DNA of 60,104 bases, from assembly GCA_002729885.1 (NCBI GenBank), contig PBUB01000025.1, positions 1 through 60,104 on the forward strand. The letters are read 5' to 3'. Under the pieces are notes generated by a model. The model searched no databases. It was given only the letters and a program-made list of their open reading frames with translations, and had not been told where the DNA came from. This DNA is from Spirochaetaceae bacterium (GTDB lineage Bacteria > Spirochaetota > Leptospiria > Leptospirales > Leptonemataceae). Made by a program: the position numbers and the translations under genes. This document shows positions 8,939 to 17,616 of this stretch, piece after piece (positions within the stretch are counted from its first letter, which is position 1; each line of letters opens with the position of its first letter).

Positions 8939-8991
8939 CCCCATGACATGGCCCGGCCCCATGAGATAGCCCCGGAGCCGGTTTCCTACCG

Positions 8992-9414
8992 TCAGCCAGC
9001 GGCCAGGAAATTTACGAGCTGCAGGCTGGGCTCACCCTGGTAGAAATATAGATAGAGTCCGCTTTCGTACTCGTTGCCTTCTTCATCTGAGCCCGATACG
9101 TTCACTGAAAACACCAGAAGAACTCGATCCCCCTGTTCGACAGTCAAATCTTCAAAGCTGGCCTTTCGAAGCTGATCCAGATACTCCTGGTCTGCATGAA
9201 AGGAATCGATTATTAATTCTGCATCGATGGAATCCGACTCGGCATAAGCAGCCAGACCTTTAACATCCTTCTTCAGAATGGCTTCTTTGATATTTTCCCA
9301 GTCTGTATCGTAGCTATAGCGGCTCTGGATGGCAGGCTCGGCATGGGCGCCAGAGGTGCAGGCTACCACGAGTAATAGTAGATTTGCGGCTAGAATTGCT
9401 CTTATTAGTTTCAT
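8992..9414 (-). CDS. Small hypothetical lipoprotein
   Basis: About 140-residue exported protein starting MKLIRAILAANLLLLVVAC, with a lipobox-like VVAC that predicts lipidation at Cys19. The mature part is acidic and probably mixed alpha/beta (DWENIKEAILKKDVKGLAAYAES, then GDRVLLVFSVNVSG and ESGLYLYFYQG). It resembles many small spirochaetal lipoproteins with a stress- or ligand-binding-like fold, but I recognise no family. ATG 9414 is preferred over the upstream 9483 start because the signal peptide begins there. Confidence 0.7.
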   Translation of the reverse strand: MKLIRAILAANLLLLVVACTSGAHAEPAIQSRYSYDTDWENIKEAILKKDVKGLAAYAESDSIDAELIIDSFHADQEYLDQLRKASFEDLTVEQGDRVLLVFSVNVSGSDEEGNEYESGLYLYFYQGEPSLQLVNFLAAG

Positions 9415-9481
9415 CTGTCCATTTTTGAACCTGGAAGCGAAAGCCCCTACTGATTTTTCATTCCTTGTGTAGCAGGGCCGC

Positions 9482-9515
9482 AAAAAGAAAATGCAGCCCT
9501 GATTTGGGCTGCATT
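9482..9515 (-). terminator. Rho-independent terminator of greA
   Basis: Perfect 10-bp stem AATGCAGCCC / GGGCTGCATT (9490-9499 and 9506-9515) with a six-base loop. On the minus strand the stem is followed by TTTCTTTTTG. It lies about 95 bp downstream of the greA stop and would end that transcript. Confidence 0.8.
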
Positions 9516-9609
9516 CCTGGCCGGGGAGCCCGGCGAATGGTCCGGGACCCGCACCTACGAAGTAGCCAGGGGCCGCCGCTAGATTTCAGGCAAACGACGG
9601 TGGTCCGGA

Positions 9610-12381
9610 CTAAATGCCCCGTACAATGTTTTCGATCTGGTACTCTGCGCCGGATTCCAGCTGGGCTCTGTCACCAGCCTTCTTACCAATGAGTACCTTG
9701 CCCAGAGGAGAAATGTAGCTGATGATATTCTTTTCTGAATCCGCTTCCCAGGGGCTGAGGATCGTGTATTCCGTGGATTCGCCTTCGCTGTTTTTTACGG
9801 TGACTTTTGCGCCAATGGTGACAATGTCTGTGCGAACGCTTCCAGGATCGATGACCTTTGCTTTCTTGAGGCTCTGGTCCACCTTCTTGATCTCTGCCTG
9901 GAGCTGAGACTGGCGTTCCAGAGCTGCTTTGTATTCGGAGTTCTCTCGAAGGTCGCCTTTTTCCTGGGCTTCTCCAATATCTTTGGAGTTCTGGGGCATC
10001 TCCACGTTGATGAGCTGATCCAGATAGGCCTTTCTTTGTTCCAGTCCGGCCGGGCTTACGAGAATGGTGTCTGCATCCGGAATCAGATGTAGATCCTGTT
10101 GTTGCTCCTTCTCTTCCTGGATGTCTTCCTCGCTGGCTGCCTGCGATTTGTATCCAGGGCGAATCTCTTCGAGATACTCCTCGAAGTTATCCTTCTGGGC
10201 ATCCGGAACATAGCTTACCTCGCGAAAGAGTGCTGCCATTCTGCGAAGTACGCCGCTATCGGACTGGGCAACAATCTCTGGCAGATGCCCGGCTTTGATG
10301 GAGTCAACGGTGATGTTCGTTGTACCGAAGATTGTTTCGATGGCCTGGTTTTTTAGACGAGTTCCTTTGGATTCAATGCGAACCAGAGGTTTCAGAAGAC
10401 GAAACACCATCAGAATTACTTCTTCTTTGTTGGCTGGAATCCAGGGATAGGTCCACTGGCCAGAAAGGATGGAACGTGCCACCCACAGAAAGATTTCCGG
10501 GTTCTCACGATATTTGCGAAATACCTTCTCAACAAAGGCTTTCAGAGTATCTACCTGACCCAGTCTGTTAAGTTCACCAATGATATAGCGATGCACTTTG
10601 ATGGGCAGTTCGAACAGGATTTTGGAAAGAATCTGCTGATAGTCTTGCGGTCGGGTTTCAATAACAAGATCTACGATGGAGCGCTTGAATTCCGTTACCG
10701 GCGTGTCGGCAGAAAGCTTCACCAACGTCTTTTCGGTCTCTTCAGAGAATACAGCCTTTACCAGATCGACTGTAATCTGACGGGAAAGCTCCATATCGGG
10801 AAAAGCCTCATGGGCTGCTTCAAGAAAGAAATAGGAATGTAATCTCTTGGTAAGGTCCTTATTGGATTCCTGTTCCAGATAGAAGTGGCTGCAGGTTTCG
10901 GCTGCGGAACGGGTATCCGGATCCTTCAGGGTTTCCATGGCCAGTTCCAGTTTCTGATTCCAGTCCGAAGTATGCAGGAATTTTTCTTCCTGTTCTTCCG
11001 CCAGGGTTACTTCCTTTTCTCGCAAAAGAAGTTCATCTTTCTTTCTGGGATTGAATCCAAAGTTAGGATCTTTTTTCAGTCTGGTTCTGGTTCGGCTCCA
11101 CCATTTGGACCATTCGCCGGTATCGATGAATCGCCCGGCAATCTCGGACTTAATCTCCGACAGGGTAATGGACTTGTTGTATGAATTCAATAGGATGGTA
11201 AAGAAATCAATGGGATCTTCTTCGAAGATAGTCTTCATTTCTTCTGGATTCTCATAGTAGCGAACCCAGATATGCGAAGGTTCCAGAGGCAGCAGACTGG
11301 ATATAGCCATTTGCAGACTCATTCTCTGTCCTGGATTGTCTCTAAAGTCGATGATTACATTCTCTGAATCGATTTCAGTGATCTTTCCAACGCCTCTGGT
11401 ACGGTGGTATACGTAGTTGCCAGTATCGAATACAATGTTTCTCTCGAAGTTTGCCACAGCCGATGCCACAGGCTTGCGGTTGTTGGTCAGATCCGACATT
11501 TTCAGAAACTCATTCAGCAATGAGTGGTTTTCGTATCGGCTGCGATAGGCGCGCACAAGATCGGAGCGAGCTCGTGAGGAATTGGGCTCATATTGCAGAA
11601 TCTTCTTTAAAATATGAATTACGTTGTCCCAGTCTTCTTCCTGGCGGAAAGGCTCTACCAGTCCCACCAGATAGGCTGCGATGCGAGTCTTCTCGCGATT
11701 GGCAGCCAGGATTCGTTCCAGCTTTTCGAAGAAAGGAATGTCCTGATAGGCCTTGCTCACCAGGATCTGCCAGATTTCTTCCAGGTTATTGTAGTCTCTC
11801 TGTCTTACATAGGACTCCGCTGCCATTTTGAGGAAATCCACAGCCCGATCCGGATCATCTTCCAGAATGGCCATACCATACTTGCGAGCGATGTCTGGAT
11901 TGTTCTTATCTATGCTGGCCAGCCTTTCCAGATAGGGCTTCAGCTCTTTCTTGCCTCGAAGCCTTTCGGTGGATTCTACCTTGGCTCGTAGCGCTGTTCT
12001 ATGATTTTCATCTACCTGTAGCACATGGTCTGCGATATGATCTACAATCGGCCAGCGTGCAGCGCGTTGAAACTCCTGCATTAGCTCGCCCAGATATTCG
12101 ATTCCGGTTTTTCGGTCTTCGCTCAGATCCTGGATTCCAATGATATAGCGGGCAGCCAGAGAAGATGCGTTCTCCTTCAGATGTTCTTCCAGCAGCGATC
12201 GAATCTCTGCCCCTCGGCTGGAGGAAGGCAATTCAGTGGCGATCTCCTCCAGGAGTTTGATTCGGCTCAGCTGAACCTGGGTCAGGTCCTTGGCGAGCTT
12301 CTCTTCGTTGAGCTGCGAAATGACTCGTGTATACAATGGATCGGTTTGCGTTTCCGCGGAATTGGCTGTCTGCTGGGTCAT
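9610..12381 (-). CDS. greA: Giant GreA: transcript cleavage factor with long N-terminal region
   Basis: 923-residue protein. The last ~155 residues are a complete GreA domain: a coiled coil with the acidic tip in GDLRENSEYKAA, then the FKBP-like C-terminal domain (SPLGKVLIGKKAGD). This part rescues backtracked RNA polymerase by stimulating RNA cleavage through the secondary channel. The first ~770 residues are helical and repeat-like (TPR/HEAT-like), interrupted near residues 315-365 by a small beta domain (YVYHRTRGVGKI, then NVIIDF) resembling the CarD/CdnL/TRCF RNA-polymerase-interaction fold. GreA with a long N-terminal extension is known in Leptospira and Chlamydia. The gene is monocistronic, with its own terminator and AGGA before ATG 12381. 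Confidence 0.92.
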   Translation of the reverse strand: MTQQTANSAETQTDPLYTRVISQLNEEKLAKDLTQVQLSRIKLLEEIATELPSSSRGAEIRSLLEEHLKENASSLAARYIIGIQDLSEDRKTGIEYLGELMQEFQRAARWPIVDHIADHVLQVDENHRTALRAKVESTERLRGKKELKPYLERLASIDKNNPDIARKYGMAILEDDPDRAVDFLKMAAESYVRQRDYNNLEEIWQILVSKAYQDIPFFEKLERILAANREKTRIAAYLVGLVEPFRQEEDWDNVIHILKKILQYEPNSSRARSDLVRAYRSRYENHSLLNEFLKMSDLTNNRKPVASAVANFERNIVFDTGNYVYHRTRGVGKITEIDSENVIIDFRDNPGQRMSLQMAISSLLPLEPSHIWVRYYENPEEMKTIFEEDPIDFFTILLNSYNKSITLSEIKSEIAGRFIDTGEWSKWWSRTRTRLKKDPNFGFNPRKKDELLLREKEVTLAEEQEEKFLHTSDWNQKLELAMETLKDPDTRSAAETCSHFYLEQESNKDLTKRLHSYFFLEAAHEAFPDMELSRQITVDLVKAVFSEETEKTLVKLSADTPVTEFKRSIVDLVIETRPQDYQQILSKILFELPIKVHRYIIGELNRLGQVDTLKAFVEKVFRKYRENPEIFLWVARSILSGQWTYPWIPANKEEVILMVFRLLKPLVRIESKGTRLKNQAIETIFGTTNITVDSIKAGHLPEIVAQSDSGVLRRMAALFREVSYVPDAQKDNFEEYLEEIRPGYKSQAASEEDIQEEKEQQQDLHLIPDADTILVSPAGLEQRKAYLDQLINVEMPQNSKDIGEAQEKGDLRENSEYKAALERQSQLQAEIKKVDQSLKKAKVIDPGSVRTDIVTIGAKVTVKNSEGESTEYTILSPWEADSEKNIISYISPLGKVLIGKKAGDRAQLESGAEYQIENIVRGI

Positions 12382-12777
12382 AGGAATCCTGTAATTCTTT
12401 GAAGCAATAGTTTACGAATTTACTATCACTGTTTTCCCGCGGCACCGTGGGGTCAAATAGGTTTCGGTACTCCGAGCTGTGGATTCGTCCCTGGAATGGA
12501 GCTCAGAGCCCAAACAGGGCCATTTTTGGCCCTTTCGGGGATATTTTATGGCATCAAAACAATTCTGTTGCGGCCGGGACCGGATTCAAAGTGCATCGGA
12601 GAATCCCCCGGAGTTTCACCGGGAATTTGCCCGGGAATGGGCCCCGTGCGATGCTGGCTTTGATCTATTTTTCGGTGCACAGGAAGGGATGAGACGAACT
12701 TGTTGCTACTGGCATGAAGTCATGGGATCCGGTATCATTCCCGGATACGTAGCAGGCCTCGGAGCGAATTGAGATCA
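12382..12777. other. Intergenic region between divergent greA and oxidoreductase genes
   Basis: About 395 bp that must hold promoters for both divergent genes. The only structure I can support is an inverted repeat AGGGCC-ATTTTT-GGCCCT at 12516-12533. Short frames exist on both strands but overlap each other, lack good ribosome-binding sites and look like chance. Confidence 0.5.
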
Positions 12778-14190
12778 ATGAAAGAGAAAGCGTCTGAAGA
12801 AGTAAGAATTGCCATTCTGGGCGCTGGCGACCGGGGAAGTATCTACGCCCGGTTTTTATCCGCGCAAGGCGCCAGCATTGTTGCCATTGTAGATTCAGAT
12901 TCCGTGCGAGCCAGGGCACTGCAGACAAACCATGCTCCAGAGGCCCGGCTGTTTTCCCGCTGGAAGGATCTGCTTCAAAATGCATCTTCTCTGGGGCTGG
13001 ATGCAGTGGTCATCGCCCTTCCTGACCAGTTTCATATGGAACCGGCTATGGAGTTTTCCAAAAGGGAAATCTCCGTGCTTCTGGAAAAGCCGGTGGGACT
13101 GAGCGTTTCTGAGCTGGATCGAATGCAGGGCCATATCAAATCGATGCGTAAAAAGGAAAACCATGCTCTGATCATGGTCTGTCACGTGCTGCGATACAGT
13201 GACTTTTTTGGAAAAATTCGAACGCTGATTGAGCATAATCGAATAGGGGAAGTTCGCAGTATCCTGCATGCAGAGAACGTTAGCTACTTTCATTTTGCCC
13301 ATTCCTATGTTCGCGGAAACTGGGGCCGAAGCAAGCAAAGCAGCCCTGTGCTTCTGGCCAAGTGCAGCCATGATTTTGATCTGATTGGCTGGTTCGCAGG
13401 CAGCGAATTCAAATCCGTACAATGCAGTGGCGAACTAAATACTTTTCTTCCGGAAAAAGCGCCTGCAGGGGCCACCGATCGATGCCTGAATGGATGCCCT
13501 CATAGCGATTGTCTTTTCCATGCCGGTAGCACCTATCTGGATGGGCTTCCGCTCAAAAGGGAGTTGGCCCGCTCCCGCGGATGGCTTTCCTGGATGGCAC
13601 GGATTTCTCTGCGATGGCCGGGCCTGATTCGAAGGCTTCCCTATTTTCGCAAGCTGTACCCCTGGCCTTACTGGCCTACAACCACCATCGTATCCGGAAA
13701 GGTGTCACAAGAGTCCGTTCTGGTAGCCCTGAAATCCGGACCCTACGGTAGATGTGTTTACACCGCCGGCTCCGATCAACCGGATCATGCAGATACAGTG
13801 ATTCACTTTGAAAACGGTGTTACCGCCATAATGCGTTTGAATGGTAACTCATACCAGGAAGCCCGCACCATTCGCATTGAAGGAAGTGCGGGAACCCTGG
13901 AAGGCCGATTCGGCCAGGGAGGCCATCTGGTCCTCCGTCTTCATGGCAGCTCTGAAAGTGAGAAGATTCCCGTTACGGTCGATCAGGCCGGACATCTTGC
14001 TGAAGATCGGGCCATATCCGCGGAATTCCTGGATCAGATGCGCAAGTTAAGAACCGAAAACCGGAATACTCAACAGATTGTGGATTGGATTCAGCAGGCG
14101 GATGCAATCTTGCACCAGGTCATGGAAGGACATCGGATGGCCCTTCTTGCTGAGAGGTCCAGGGCCACAGGCAGGACAATCTTCCGTTGA
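12778..14190 (+). CDS. Gfo/Idh/MocA family oxidoreductase
   Basis: About 470-residue NAD(P)-dependent dehydrogenase. The N-terminal Rossmann domain starts VRIAILGAGDRGSIYARFL (GxGxxG) followed by the acidic strand end IVAIVDSD. The family catalytic motif EKPVGLSVSELDRM (EKP) lies near residue 105. The C-terminal half is the alpha/beta substrate domain (HSYVRGNWGRSKQSSP, then AKCSHDFDLIGWF with the conserved DhD-type active site). A cysteine-containing insert (CLNGCPHSDCLF) near residues 238-250 is unusual. Substrates are usually sugars or inositols; this one is unknown. ATG 12778 is chosen, with TTG 12769 an alternative that has GGAG closely upstream. ileS starts 30 bp after the stop. Confidence 0.88.
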   Translation: MKEKASEEVRIAILGAGDRGSIYARFLSAQGASIVAIVDSDSVRARALQTNHAPEARLFSRWKDLLQNASSLGLDAVVIALPDQFHMEPAMEFSKREISVLLEKPVGLSVSELDRMQGHIKSMRKKENHALIMVCHVLRYSDFFGKIRTLIEHNRIGEVRSILHAENVSYFHFAHSYVRGNWGRSKQSSPVLLAKCSHDFDLIGWFAGSEFKSVQCSGELNTFLPEKAPAGATDRCLNGCPHSDCLFHAGSTYLDGLPLKRELARSRGWLSWMARISLRWPGLIRRLPYFRKLYPWPYWPTTTIVSGKVSQESVLVALKSGPYGRCVYTAGSDQPDHADTVIHFENGVTAIMRLNGNSYQEARTIRIEGSAGTLEGRFGQGGHLVLRLHGSSESEKIPVTVDQAGHLAEDRAISAEFLDQMRKLRTENRNTQQIVDWIQQADAILHQVMEGHRMALLAERSRATGRTIFR

Positions 14191-14220
14191 AAGCAGAGCC
14201 GCCCCCTGGATTTCTGGCTT

Positions 14221-17200
14221 ATGTCCGAAAGCCCCAAAGCCTCCAAACGCTCCCAGGCGGAGTTGCGGATTCTGGATTACTGGAAAGAAAACCAGATCTA
14301 TCAAAAGCATAAGAAGCAAAATGAAAATGGTCCTCTTTTCTGCTTCTATGAAGGTCCTCCTACTGCAAACGGAAAGCCGGGAATTCATCATGTATTGAGT
14401 CGCGTCTACAAAGACATCTATATTCGATTTCGCGGACTTCAGGGGTTTCATATCCCCAGAAAGGCCGGATGGGACTGCCACGGTCTGCCGGTAGAGAGAG
14501 AGGTAGAGAAACAGCTTGGCATCCAGGCGAAGTCCGAAATCGAAACCGATGTAGGACTGGAAAAGTTCAACCGACTCTGCCGCGAATCCGTGCAACAGTA
14601 CGTCGGTGCTTGGAATGAATTCTCGGAGCGCCTGGGCTTCTGGGTAGATCTGGATGATCCCTATTACACGATGGACAATCAGTACATCGAGGCTGTGTGG
14701 GGGTTGTTCAAGAAAATCTCGGATAAAGGCCTGGTGTATTCTGGATATCGAGTGGTTCCATTCGACCCGGTGATGGGCGCGACCATGAGCGATGCCGAGG
14801 TGGCTCTGGGCTACAAAACTGTGGAGGATCCTTCCTTTACAGTTCGCTTTCGCATTCTGGACGATCAATTCATTCAAAATAATGGAGAGGCATCATTTCT
14901 TGTCTGGACCACCACTCCCTGGACTCTGCCATCCAACGTTGCACTGGCTCTGCATTCAGAAAGCGAGTATGTTCTTTTTGAACTGGACGTTCCGGAAGAT
15001 GGGCTGGCTCCGCAGCCTGGAAGCGAAGGCGCCGGAGGCGACAAAAAGAACAAAAAGTCCGGGAAGAAAGGGAAGGACGATGTCGCAGGCAAATCTAAGG
15101 ATAATGCAAAAAGCAATGCAAAGGCGAAGACCGAGGTAAAAGGCGACGCGACGACGGATGCCACTGAAAAGTCCGGCAAGTCAAACACTGTAAAAGAACA
15201 GTTCATTTGCGCAAAAGAACTGATGGCCGAGGTTTTGCGAGGGGCGGAAAAAAAGGCCCGCATCCTGAAAACATTCAAAGGCCAGCAGCTGGTAGGGCTT
15301 TCCTATGAGCCGTTGTTTCAATTCGCTCTAAAAGGAGTGGAGCAGAAGAGTCATTATACCGTAAGTGCGGATTTCGTCACGATGGATACCGGAACCGGCA
15401 TCGTGCACATTGCTCCTGCCTACGGAGCCGATGACCTGGTGGTGGGGCAGACCCATGATCTACCTGTAGTGGCTGCTGTGGGACTGGATGGAAAGTTCGC
15501 CGATGGCCCCTACAAGGGGAAGATGTTTAAAGAAGCAGACAAAGAGATTGTCAAGGACCTTAAGAAGGATCGCAAAGTCTGGAGATCGGAAAAATACAAA
15601 CATGAGTATCCCTTTGGATGGAGAACCGGCGCTCCGTTAATGTACTATGCAAAGGATGCCTGGTACATTCGCACAACAGACGTGCGAAAGCAACTGATCG
15701 ACAACAATCAAAGCATTAGATGGGTTCCGGAGCATGTAAGGGAAGGCCGATTCGGCAAGTGGCTGGAAAACAACCGGGACTGGGCTCTCTCCAGAGAAAG
15801 ATACTGGGGCACACCCATTCCTATCTGGACGGATGGAGAAGGCGAAATCGTAGTGATTGGTTCTGTAGAAGAGCTGGAAAAGGTCTCGGGCAAGAAACTC
15901 AAGAAAGAAGATCTACATCGTCCCTACATCGATGAAATTACCTGGACGGATGCAAAAAGTGGCAAGGAGTTTCGCCGGGTGCCGGAAGTAATGGATTGCT
16001 GGTTCGACTCGGGAGCAATGCCGTACGCGCAATGGGGATATCCCGTTCGTGGCGAAGAACAATTCAATAAATACTTTCCTGCAGATTTTATTACCGAAGC
16101 GGTGGATCAGACCAGAGGATGGTTCTACACGCTGCTTGCCATATCTACCATGGTTTCGCAGCAGGCACCGTATAAGAACGTGGTTTGCCTGGGGCATGTC
16201 CTGGATGCGAAGGGCGAAAAAATGTCCAAAAGCAAGGGCAATACGGTTTCTCCGGAAGAGGTATTTACCATTCACAGTGCCGATGCTATTCGCTGGTATT
16301 TTCTCACCGGAGCTCCTCCAGGTAATTCCAGACGTGTGGGTCATCCCGGGACGAAAGAAGATACAGTAGGTCAGGTTAACGGCTTTTTCAACATGCTGGA
16401 GAATTCCCTGGAATTCTATCGAATGTATGCAAAGGTAGACGGAATTCAGCCATCCCTTCGCAAGGATGGAACGGTTGAAGTTAAAGGCGCTCCTGCCTTC
16501 AAAGACAGACCGGAAATCGATCGCTGGATTTTATCCAGTTATCAGAAGCTGGTGCAGGAAGTAACTCACAGTCTGGAAAACTATGATTGTCTGAAAGCAG
16601 GTCGAGCCATCGAAGAGTTCTGTGATTCGCTTTCCAACTGGTACATTCGCAGAAATAGACGCCGCTTCTGGAAAGGAGAACTGGACGCAGACAAATTCGC
16701 CGCTTTTGAAACACTGCTGCAATGCATTCTGGGTATTCTCCAGATGCTCAGCGCATTCGTGCCCTTTTTGAGCGAAGAACTGTATCTCAGGGTTTTTTCG
16801 GATGCCCCTGGCGCTCCAGGTAGTATTCATCTACTTTCCTGGCCAAAGGCAGATCTTAAGGAAGCCTATGATGAGTCAGTTCTTGAAGAGGGCAATCTTG
16901 TGCTTCAAGCAGCATCCCTTGGTCGTTCCGCCCGTCAGCAGTCCGGTCTAAAGGTAAGGCAACCATTGAGTAAGCTTATGCTTCATTGTCCGGAGAAATG
17001 GAAAGCTCCTTTAAAGAAGAACGAAGATGTACTTCTGGAGGAACTCAACGTAAAGGAACTGGAATTCTTGAGTGATTCTGCCGGCATTCTATCCTATCGT
17101 GTGCGACCGAACCTGCCGGTTCTGGGAAAGAAGCTGGGTCCAGATATCAAAAAACTGCAATCGCATCTGCAGAATTGCGATCAGGAATCCCTGGCAAGAA

Positions 17201-17616
17201 ATTTGAGAAAGGGAAGTGTAACCATCGACCTTGGAGATCGAAAAGAAGATTTTATGGAAGAAGAATTTCTCATCGAAAGTGTGTCGAAAGAGGGAACTTC
17301 CGGTGTAGAAGGCGATGGAATGCTGGTTGCCCTGGACACAAATCCCGGGCCGGAGCTGATTCGCGAGGGTTGGATTCGGGATCTTGTGCGAAACGTGCAG
17401 GAGCTAAGAAAGCAGTCCGAACTTGAGCTCACCGATAGGATTTCCCTGCATCTTCAAACAGAGGATGAGGATTTGATGCGTGCCATTGAAGAGCACAGTG
17501 ACTACATTCAGAGCGAAGCCCTGGCAACCATCGTTCAGAAGCAGCCCGGGAAAGGTAAAAGCCTGGATCTGGATCTGGATGGTCATGGCATCAAGGTAAC
17601 ACTGGAGACAGTATGA
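14221..17616 (+). CDS. ileS: Isoleucyl-tRNA synthetase, ileS2 (eukaryote-like) type
   Basis: 1131-residue class Ia synthetase that charges tRNA-Ile. The HIGH-type motif is in GPPTANGKPGIHH (~residues 45-57), the KMSKS loop in EKMSKSKGN (~666) and the tryptophan-rich editing-domain entrance in LVWTTTPWTLPSN. Sequence style (KPGIHHVLSR, RKAGWDCHGLPVEREVEK) matches the ileS2 group, which lacks the C-terminal zinc finger and is typically resistant to mupirocin. Odd feature: residues ~261-323 are a Lys/Gly/Ala/Asp-rich low-complexity insert inside the CP1 editing domain. It lies between the oxidoreductase gene and egtB, and the egtB start overlaps its stop (ATGA). Confidence 0.95.
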   Translation: MSESPKASKRSQAELRILDYWKENQIYQKHKKQNENGPLFCFYEGPPTANGKPGIHHVLSRVYKDIYIRFRGLQGFHIPRKAGWDCHGLPVEREVEKQLGIQAKSEIETDVGLEKFNRLCRESVQQYVGAWNEFSERLGFWVDLDDPYYTMDNQYIEAVWGLFKKISDKGLVYSGYRVVPFDPVMGATMSDAEVALGYKTVEDPSFTVRFRILDDQFIQNNGEASFLVWTTTPWTLPSNVALALHSESEYVLFELDVPEDGLAPQPGSEGAGGDKKNKKSGKKGKDDVAGKSKDNAKSNAKAKTEVKGDATTDATEKSGKSNTVKEQFICAKELMAEVLRGAEKKARILKTFKGQQLVGLSYEPLFQFALKGVEQKSHYTVSADFVTMDTGTGIVHIAPAYGADDLVVGQTHDLPVVAAVGLDGKFADGPYKGKMFKEADKEIVKDLKKDRKVWRSEKYKHEYPFGWRTGAPLMYYAKDAWYIRTTDVRKQLIDNNQSIRWVPEHVREGRFGKWLENNRDWALSRERYWGTPIPIWTDGEGEIVVIGSVEELEKVSGKKLKKEDLHRPYIDEITWTDAKSGKEFRRVPEVMDCWFDSGAMPYAQWGYPVRGEEQFNKYFPADFITEAVDQTRGWFYTLLAISTMVSQQAPYKNVVCLGHVLDAKGEKMSKSKGNTVSPEEVFTIHSADAIRWYFLTGAPPGNSRRVGHPGTKEDTVGQVNGFFNMLENSLEFYRMYAKVDGIQPSLRKDGTVEVKGAPAFKDRPEIDRWILSSYQKLVQEVTHSLENYDCLKAGRAIEEFCDSLSNWYIRRNRRRFWKGELDADKFAAFETLLQCILGILQMLSAFVPFLSEELYLRVFSDAPGAPGSIHLLSWPKADLKEAYDESVLEEGNLVLQAASLGRSARQQSGLKVRQPLSKLMLHCPEKWKAPLKKNEDVLLEELNVKELEFLSDSAGILSYRVRPNLPVLGKKLGPDIKKLQSHLQNCDQESLARNLRKGSVTIDLGDRKEDFMEEEFLIESVSKEGTSGVEGDGMLVALDTNPGPELIREGWIRDLVRNVQELRKQSELELTDRISLHLQTEDEDLMRAIEEHSDYIQSEALATIVQKQPGKGKSLDLDLDGHGIKVTLETV

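Noticed and set aside
12447..12692. Plus-strand ORFs between greA and the oxidoreductase gene
   Set aside because: No ribosome-binding site, no coherent codon use, and overlapping frames on the same stretch.
14047..14877. 276-residue minus-strand ORF
   Set aside because: Overlaps the oxidoreductase end and ileS start on the opposite strand, both with firm motifs.
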